Shown here: piece by piece, positions 46,441 to 51,154 of the stretch
Layout: every line of letters starts with the position of its first letter
Numbering within the stretch: position 1 is the stretch's first letter
Assembly (NCBI GenBank): GCA_022545455.1
Contig: JACZQZ010000004.1
Location: 1 to 51,154 of the forward strand
Direction: 5' to 3'
Source of the DNA: Pseudomonadota bacterium
GTDB taxonomy: Bacteria > Pseudomonadota > Alphaproteobacteria > Rhodospirillales > 2-02-FULL-58-16
DNA length: 51,154 nt
Notes under the pieces: generated by a model
Databases searched by the model: none
Told to the model about the DNA's origin: nothing
What the model saw: only the letters and a program-made list of their open reading frames with translations
Position numbers and translations under genes: made by a program

Positions 46441-46962
46441 TCATCTCCGTGCCCGCGCCCGCGGCTTATGCTCCACGCCGCCGCCCACTCCGGGATTCCC
46501 AACCGGCAAATGGGCCGCCGGCGCATCGGCGGCCTTCTGGTGCATCATCCCGCTAAGCCCGAGAACGCGCTTTTCGCAGACGTCCGCCAGGGTCACGGAG
46601 TTCAGAAACAAGTATATCCGGTTGTCGACCTCTTCCCAAAGGTACTCCGTCACGGAGCCGGCGCCCGCGCCGGGGCGAGCCGCAACCGGGCGCGGTTTGC
46701 GGGCCGGCTCGTTCACCGCCATCATGATGTCGGCTATGGCCGTTTCGGCGGGCGGGCGGGCGAGAAGGTATCCGCCACCCGGGCCGCGCACGCTCTTGAC
46801 CAGACCGTTTCGCCTCAACTGCGCGAAAATCTGCTCAAGGTACGACAGAGAGATCACCTGGCGCTGCGCGATGTCCGCCAGCGCCTTGGGCAAGCCGCCG
46901 CCATGGCCGGCCAAGTCCGCCATTGCCATCACCGCATACCGTCCCCTGGTGCTCAACCTCAC
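46441..46962 (-). CDS. Rrf2-family regulator (IscR-like) lacking cluster cysteines
   Basis: 173 residues from GTG 46962, preceded by GGGAGG. VRLSTRGRYAVMAMADLA, QRQVISLSYLEQIFAQLRR and VKSVRGPGGGYLLARPP are typical IscR winged-helix sequence. Where IscR has its three cysteines (after AVxEP), this protein reads AVNEPARKPRPVAARPGAGA; only one Cys remains, in LADVCEKRV. The C-terminal tail after LGLSGMMHQ is longer than usual and Pro/Ala/Arg-rich. It likely binds DNA as apo-form or senses something else. Same strand as the SUF regulator, 76 bp ahead of it. Confidence 0.88.
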   Translation of the reverse strand: MRLSTRGRYAVMAMADLAGHGGGLPKALADIAQRQVISLSYLEQIFAQLRRNGLVKSVRGPGGGYLLARPPAETAIADIMMAVNEPARKPRPVAARPGAGAGSVTEYLWEEVDNRIYLFLNSVTLADVCEKRVLGLSGMMHQKAADAPAAHLPVGNPGVGGGVEHKPRARARR

Positions 46963-46987
46963 GAAACCGGCCTCCCACCCATAATCA

Positions 46988-47036
46988 TGACCATTTTGGT
47001 CACCATTAGAAATGAGGGGCAACCGCGATATGTCAA
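46988..47036 (-). promoter_or_regulatory. Candidate promoter with IscR-type operator for the suf operon
   Basis: TGACCATTTTGGTCA at 46988-47002 is a perfect inverted repeat (TGACC, 5-base spacer, GGTCA). It agrees at 13 of 15 positions with the type-1 IscR core YGACTRWWWYAGTCR known from enterobacteria. A minus-strand TTGACA lies at 47036-47031, about 30 bases upstream; the -10 is weak (ATTTCT at 17-base spacing). The site is 26 bp before the GTG start, so a bound dimer would block initiation. Confidence 0.55.
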
Positions 47037-47153
47037 GCGGATTTGCGCCGTGGGAGGGTGCGATATTCGGATGCACCGCCACCGGGCGCGGCGGGCGGCC
47101 CGCGGTCATGGGCTTCTCAAGTCGAAACAACCCGGTGGTTCCGGCCTTCGGGC

Positions 47154-48539
47154 CTATTCCGGGCCCGGATCGAGGGTCAGGCCGTCGGGCAGCCGGGTGG
47201 CGCGGTCCATGGACGCCTTGTCAAGCTGGACCTGGGTCAGGTTCTTGGCGTCCCGCAAGTCGGCGCCGTGCAGGACGGCCTCGCGAAGGTCGGCGCCCTT
47301 GAGGTTGGCGCCCTGCAGGTTGGCGCCCTTGAGATTGGCGCCCTGCAGGTTGGCGCCCCTCAGGTTCGCCCCCTGGAGCTTGGCGTCGGTAAGGTCGGCT
47401 CTCTGCAGTTTCGCGGCACGCATGTTGGCCCCCTGGAGCTGGGTGACGCAGAGACGTGCGCCCTGGAGTCTGGCCACGCGCAGGTCCGTGCCCTGAAGGT
47501 TGGCGCCGTGGAGATCGGCCTGGATGAGGTTGGCACCCTGGAAAACCGCCTTGCGCAGGTTGGCCCCCTGAAGGTGCACTCCCCACAGGTTGGCGTCCTG
47601 GACGTAGGCGCCCCACAGGTCGGCCCCCTGAAGGAAGGCCCCCTGCAGGTTGGCGCCGCGCAGATCGGCGCCCTGGAGATTGGCGCCGTGGAGCTTGGCC
47701 CCCCCAAGGTCGGCTTTCTCCAGGTTGGCGGCGCGCAGCAAGGCGCCCTGGAGGTTGGCGCCGGCCAGGTCGGCGGCCGGAAGCTTGGCCACCCTGAGGT
47801 CGGCCTTGCGGAGGTTGGCGGCGCCCAGGTCGGCACCCTGGAGATTGGCGACGCGCAGATCCGCCTGGTCCAGATCGGCGGCGTGCATGTTGGCTTCGTG
47901 TAGGTCGGCGCCAAGCAGGAAAGCCTTCTGGAGTTTCGCCCCCCGAAGGTCGGCCCGGACCAGTTTGGCCTCGTGGAAATCCGCCTTGCGCAGGTCCGCC
48001 GCGCGCAGACTGGCGCCGCCCAGGTCGGCCTTCTGCAGATTGGCGCCGCGCAGGTCGGCGCCCTGGAGGTTGGCGCGCACGAGCACGGCCTCCTGCAGGT
48101 TGGCTTCCCGGAGATCGGCCTGGATGAGATTGGCGTCCCCCAGGTCGGCCTTGCGCATGTCGGCCTTTTGCAATTGGGCGACGCGCAGGTCGGCCTTCTG
48201 CAAATTGGCACCGCGCAGGTCGGCCCCCTGGAGCGTGGCGAGGCGCAGGTCGGCCTCCTGGAGTTTGGCGGCGCGCAGGTCGGCTCCCTGGAGTCTGGCG
48301 ACGCGCAGGTAGGCCCGGCGCATGTCGGCTTCGCGCAGTTTGGCGACACGGAGGTCGGCCTTGCGCAGCCTGGCGCGGGTCAGGTTGGCCCTGGTGCTTT
48401 CCTTGCCTTCCGATTCCAGCCACTTCCGATGAAAGGCGAGAATACGGCTCAGCGCCTCGTCGGAGACGTCGCGAAGCTGGGGCTGACCGGAGGATTGGTC
48501 GTGGCCCGCAGGGGACCCTTCCTTCATTTGCCCGGACAC
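47154..48539 (-). CDS. Long pentapeptide-repeat protein
   Basis: 461 residues. A helical cap (EALSRILAFHRKWLESEGKE, about residues 28-47) precedes about 79 tandem A(D/N)Lxx-type pentapeptides (such as ADLRGANLQKADLRVAQLQK) from about 50 to 445, with a short acidic tail. Such repeats form a right-handed quadrilateral beta helix, often a dimer. The central Leu/Phe columns are well kept, and almost every i-2 position is Ala. The cap is a recognised feature of one pentapeptide group. Function unknown; DNA-mimic gyrase protectors are shorter and more acidic, and this protein is rich in Lys and Arg. Same strand as suf, upstream of it. Confidence 0.85.
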   Translation of the reverse strand: MSGQMKEGSPAGHDQSSGQPQLRDVSDEALSRILAFHRKWLESEGKESTRANLTRARLRKADLRVAKLREADMRRAYLRVARLQGADLRAAKLQEADLRLATLQGADLRGANLQKADLRVAQLQKADMRKADLGDANLIQADLREANLQEAVLVRANLQGADLRGANLQKADLGGASLRAADLRKADFHEAKLVRADLRGAKLQKAFLLGADLHEANMHAADLDQADLRVANLQGADLGAANLRKADLRVAKLPAADLAGANLQGALLRAANLEKADLGGAKLHGANLQGADLRGANLQGAFLQGADLWGAYVQDANLWGVHLQGANLRKAVFQGANLIQADLHGANLQGTDLRVARLQGARLCVTQLQGANMRAAKLQRADLTDAKLQGANLRGANLQGANLKGANLQGANLKGADLREAVLHGADLRDAKNLTQVQLDKASMDRATRLPDGLTLDPGPE

Positions 48540-48700
48540 CTTGGTTCCCTGTCACCGCGCCTTTGGACACCACGGGGGCTGCAATCGACGTGGGCGACGA
48601 TTGCGGCCCCAAAACATACGTGTGTTCGGCTTGTGAAAAGTTGTATCCTTTATTGAAGAACCTGGAAACCGTTTACACCGAAATCCGGGAGGAATCCCCG

Positions 48701-49006
48701 ATGGTGAGAGACAAAAGGGGTTACCAGGAGCGGCGGCAGGACGAGGCGCCACAAGCCGGCGAGGACAGACGGGCCGGCGGGGACCGGCGCGCCGAAGTCG
48801 GACGGCGTTGGGGCCGGGAAAGACGGTCGACCCCGGACAGACGGCTGGGCCTGGAAATCAGGTCGGGGGTGGACAGGCGGCAATCGACGGCGGCATCGCC
48901 GGCGTGGACGGACGTGGAAAAGCGCTTCCAGGGGGAACGGCGCGGCGTTCCGGACAGGCGCGTGCAATCGGACCGGCGGAGCCCGGAGGAACGGCGGGCC
49001 CAGTGA
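48701..49006 (+). CDS. Arg-rich protein with repeated DRR/ERR motifs
   Basis: 101 residues from ATG 48701, preceded by GGGAGG; an open frame extends back to 48563 with SACEKLYPLLKNLETVYTEI, so a longer form is possible. The motif [D/E/G]RR recurs about every 6-9 residues: GEDRRAGGDRRAEVGRRWGR, ERRSTPDRR, GVDRRQST, ERRGVPDRRVQSDRRSPEER. Arg and acidic residues alternate, so the chain is highly charged and probably disordered or a coiled helix that binds RNA, DNA or membrane. Divergent from the pentapeptide gene. Family not recognised. Confidence 0.55.
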   Translation: MVRDKRGYQERRQDEAPQAGEDRRAGGDRRAEVGRRWGRERRSTPDRRLGLEIRSGVDRRQSTAASPAWTDVEKRFQGERRGVPDRRVQSDRRSPEERRAQ

Positions 49007-49564
49007 CCTCCACATTCACCAACAGGTTCACCGCCGCGGAAAAAATTTGAATTTCTCGGCGTTTTACGGGATTGCAGGATAGCCGGGGGCACCTCGCATC
49101 GCCACGTGCCGTCGTGTTCCGGCGACCCGGGGCCGTTGTTTATCCGCGTCCGTCCGTGTTCATCCGTGTCAAACGATCACATGCGTTTCAAGCGGAGGAT
49201 CATTGCCGTGGAAAGGCGAACGGTCGCGGTCGAACACGGATGAACACGGGAATTAAGGGGACATTGGGAATTAAGTTAAGGTGTCCCCTCAATCACTAGG
49301 GTCGGACTTCCAAGCGTTCTTTGTTCAGTACGCACGCCAATGTCCGCTATTGGGGGCAAAGCGGACGTAAATTACTAGGCGGCACGATGTCCGCTATTAG
49401 CCATAAGCGGACATAAGGGTTCAAGCCGGATCAAACCTTCCCTCAAGGCCCTTTTCGTTTAACATGGCAACTGGACCAGTCAATGGCCGAGTTGAGTTGC
49501 TAGTGCTACCATGCCTGATACAGATCGACGCGACGAAACAGGCTGATGCTTGGGGGATTCCCAA
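49007..49564. other. Repeat-rich intergenic region
   Basis: No gene seen in about 560 bp. It holds a 16-bp perfect inverted repeat (49154-49169 with 49234-49249, core CCGTGTTCATCCGTGT), a GGGGACA/TGTCCCC pair (49257-49263 with 49282-49288) that encloses two GGAATTAAG direct copies, and the first palindrome pair (49341-49413). AT content rises here compared with the rest of the window. Confidence 0.5.
49341..49413. repeat. Palindrome pair 1 (REP-like doublet)
   Basis: Two hairpins, TGTCCGCT-N11-AGCGGACG (49341-49367) and TGTCCGCT-N10-AGCGGACA (49388-49413), with starts 47 bp apart and a 20-base linker. Confidence 0.7.
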
Positions 49565-49771
49565 GTGGAAGAGACAAAGATCGACCATGCCGCCATGGGG
49601 CGCTTGGCTAAAGCTTTGGCTTTCATCTGTGGGCCGGATCATTTGACTACGGTTGCTCTCAAGGCGGCTGCCGAGAGCGGTTCCGAACAAGACATCAAGA
49701 AAGCCCGCACGCTGTTTCTTAGATTGAAGCCGGGAGACCGCCGGGCTGCATTGGACATGCTCGCCAATTGA
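49565..49771 (+). CDS. Small helical protein between palindrome pairs
   Basis: About 68 residues from GTG 49565, with GGGGGAT eight bases upstream; TTG 49550 is an alternative. Sequence: EETKIDHAAMGRLAKALAFI, then GPDHLTTVALKAAAESGSEQ, then DIKKARTLFLRLKPGDRRAA and LDMLAN. It is helical and amphipathic with one Cys. No family recognised. It is enclosed by palindrome pairs 1 and 2, which may make it a repeat-bounded cassette. Codon use looks less GC-biased than upstream genes. Confidence 0.5.
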   Translation: MEETKIDHAAMGRLAKALAFICGPDHLTTVALKAAAESGSEQDIKKARTLFLRLKPGDRRAALDMLAN

Positions 49772-49792
49772 TAGGCGCTGTGCCCAACTTAG

Positions 49793-49864
49793 GTCCGCTT
49801 TCAGGGACAAAGCGGACTCTAATTTTTAGGGACGGTAAGGTCCGCTAATAGCCAGAAGCGGACA
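49793..49864. repeat. Palindrome pair 2 (REP-like doublet)
   Basis: GTCCGCTTTCAGGGACAAAG-type hairpin at 49793-49817 and GTCCGCTAATAGCCAGAAGC-type hairpin at 49840-49864, starts 47 bp apart. Their arms are GTCCGCT and AGCGGAC as in pair 1; the first linker (tctaatttttaggg) resembles that of pair 1 (gtaaattactaggc). Confidence 0.7.
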
Positions 49865-49935
49865 TTTGGACCGCCGCCGAAAATGCATTTCAGTCTCTCC
49901 TTTGGCCGGGGCGCAGGGTATGGAATAATCCGCCT

Positions 49936-50688
49936 TTGTTTTTTTACATAGGCTGGGTTAAGCGTTTCCCAGATTTTCAATTGGAAAAGCCGGATATATC
50001 TGCCTTCGCGGTAGGTTTTAAGGACTGCGTCGTCGCCCCTGGTTGGGGCGTATTTGCTGCTATGGCTGGGTTCGGTTCTATCGCCGGTGAGGCGGGTGAG
50101 ACACTTTGGCGGTCCCTCGTTCTCATGGCAGGACTGTGGAGTATGCCGGGCCAAGTGGCATTCGTCGAACTCTCTGCCGAAGGCGTCTTGGGGTGGACGC
50201 TGATCATCGCTGTCACAATCGCCAATCTGCGAATGTTGCCACTGACACTCGCATCCATACCGCTACTGCGCGACAAGCCGGGCATCACGATCCGGCATTT
50301 CTGGCTGGCACAGATCAACTCCGTGACCGGGTTTGTGCAGCTAACAGATGCCGCAGGACGTATCAAAGACAGGCACAGGCTAGGCCGCTACTTCGAGGGT
50401 TTCTGTCTGGGTACGCTTATTCTCGGCGCCCTAGGGACGACCATCGGGCACACTCTGGCAAGCCAGCTTCCGGAGCAAGGTGTCAGGGCACTGATATTCG
50501 TGACGCCGCTATATCTCCTCCTCCTCACCGGACGGACACGCGATTCCATGATGCTGGGCGCAGCCATCCTCGGCTGCATCTTCGTGCCGGTTTTGCATCT
50601 TTGGTCTGCCGACTGGGGAGTCGTTCTCGGAGGGTTCGTCGCCGGCACCCTTGCCTTCGCCGTGATCGAATGGAGGAGAAAGCCATGA
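49936..50688 (+). CDS. azlC: AzlC-family branched-chain amino acid exporter subunit
   Basis: 250 residues from TTG 49936, or TTG 49981; neither has a strong ribosome-binding site. About seven membrane segments. DISAFAVGFKDCVVAPGWGV, GLWSMPGQVAFVELSAEG, ANLRMLPLTLASIPLLRD and HFWLAQINSVTGFVQLTDAA are the AzlC core; the FxxGxxD-like entrance is partly replaced by VGFKDC. It forms an exporter with AzlD, whose ATG overlaps this TGA. Flanked by palindrome pairs 2 and 3. Confidence 0.83.
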   Translation: MFFYIGWVKRFPDFQLEKPDISAFAVGFKDCVVAPGWGVFAAMAGFGSIAGEAGETLWRSLVLMAGLWSMPGQVAFVELSAEGVLGWTLIIAVTIANLRMLPLTLASIPLLRDKPGITIRHFWLAQINSVTGFVQLTDAAGRIKDRHRLGRYFEGFCLGTLILGALGTTIGHTLASQLPEQGVRALIFVTPLYLLLLTGRTRDSMMLGAAILGCIFVPVLHLWSADWGVVLGGFVAGTLAFAVIEWRRKP

Positions 50689-51017
50689 CCGTAACCGATC
50701 CCCTTGCCCTCCTGATGCTTGGCCTCATGGGCACCTTCGCGCTTCGCGCCCTGGGCGTCGTCGGCGCCGGACACATGGAACAGGATTCGCCTCTGTTTCG
50801 CTGGGTCGGTTGCGTCGCGTTCGCCATTGCCGCCGGGATCATGGCGAAAATTCTTTTTATCCCTTCGGGCGTGCTTGCGGATGCACCATTGATTTCCCGA
50901 CTTGGCGGCGCTGCCGTCGGGTTGCTGATCTTCTTTGGCCTCGGACGCCGGATACTTTGGGGCTTGGGCAGTGGACTATTGGCTTTTCTCCTGATTGGTC
51001 AGTTCCCGATCTCATGA
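50685..51017 (+). CDS. azlD: AzlD-family small subunit of the branched-chain amino acid exporter
   Basis: 110 residues; ATG 50685 overlaps the azlC stop by 4 bp, with GGAGGAG upstream. Four hydrophobic segments: LALLMLGLMGTFALRALGVV, FRWVGCVAFAIAAGIMAKIL, ISRLGGAAVGLLIFFGLGRR and a C-terminal helix. AzlD is the usual partner of AzlC. Confidence 0.85.
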   Translation: MTVTDPLALLMLGLMGTFALRALGVVGAGHMEQDSPLFRWVGCVAFAIAAGIMAKILFIPSGVLADAPLISRLGGAAVGLLIFFGLGRRILWGLGSGLLAFLLIGQFPIS

Positions 51018-51027
51018 CCCAAGGAAC

Positions 51028-51098
51028 GTCCGCTTTGGGTCATTAGCAGACGTAATCGCCAGTGTTGAAAAAGGTCCGCTTTCGGGGGTAAAGCGGAC
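51028..51098. repeat. Palindrome pair 3 (REP-like doublet)
   Basis: An imperfect hairpin GTCCGCTTTGGGTCATTAGC-type at 51028-51051 and a near-perfect GTCCGCTTTCGGGGGTAAAG-type at 51074-51098, starts 46 bp apart. It follows azlD directly. Confidence 0.65.
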
Positions 51099-51154
51099 AT
51101 CGCCGCGCCTCTTTAGGCTCCCGACACCTGGGAAGGGCAGCGGTCCTTCGCGTC

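Noticed and set aside
47200-48400. CRISPR-like regular repeats
   Set aside because: The 15-bp periodicity is the coding repeat of the pentapeptide protein. There are no spacers, leader or cas genes.
49341-51098. Integron cassette array with attC sites
   Set aside because: The palindromes lack RYYYAAC/GTTRRRY boxes, and no integrase is seen; the symmetry is that of simple REP-like hairpins.

Overview
The window is GC-rich and densely coded. Protein families, gene orders and the regulator types point to an alphaproteobacterium, most likely Rhodospirillales-like; this is inferred from memory of families, not from a search. Most of the sequence is chromosomal metabolic and transport genes. Accessory-looking DNA is confined to the first 1.7 kb and the last 4 kb.

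Layout: 1-1.7 kb holds the end of an SH3-like protein, a frameshifted small secreted protein, tRNA-His, a small membrane protein and a 328-bp MITE-like element. 1.7-4.7 kb is an ABC transporter of the putative selenate/phosphonate type with a double-length permease. 4.9-11.4 kb carries a class III CoA-transferase, a crotonase, a serine-glyoxylate-type aminotransferase and, divergently, a large FAD/Fe-S 2-hydroxyacid dehydrogenase. 11.4-16.8 kb is a TRAP transporter operon with an amidase. 17.3-19.3 kb has a glyoxylate/hydroxypyruvate-type reductase and a divergent tartronate-semialdehyde-type reductase. 19.3-25.8 kb has MsrB, an M20 peptidase and a complete branched-chain-amino-acid-type ABC operon (substrate protein, H, M, G, F).

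26.2-27.9 kb is a compact three-gene operon: an ExbB/TolQ-like channel, an ExbD-like protein with an unfamiliar periplasmic domain, and a third membrane protein. Divergent from it is an 890-residue fusion of a GcvT-type aminomethyltransferase with a divergent serine-hydroxymethyltransferase-like domain. 31-35.8 kb holds TypA/BipA, a second MsrB, a rhodanese and a Na+/H+ antiporter. 35.9-47 kb is an Fe-S biogenesis island: a radical SAM protein, BolA, a tandem-domain Nfu protein, a Rieske ferredoxin and a full suf operon (regulator-B-C-D-S-U-T-A), headed by a second Rrf2 regulator that has lost its cluster cysteines and is preceded by an IscR-like operator. 47.2-49 kb has a long pentapeptide-repeat protein and an Arg-rich repeat protein. 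49.3-51.1 kb shows three pairs of palindromic repeats flanking a small gene and azlCD.

Themes: several enzymes (FAD dehydrogenase, aminotransferase, two reductases, GcvT-SHMT fusion) converge on glyoxylate, glycine, serine and one-carbon units. The suf island supplies clusters, with BolA and Nfu as likely trafficking factors. The most unusual items are the GcvT-SHMT fusion, the ExbB/ExbD-like trio, the cysteine-less Rrf2 regulator and the paired palindromes around gene cassettes.
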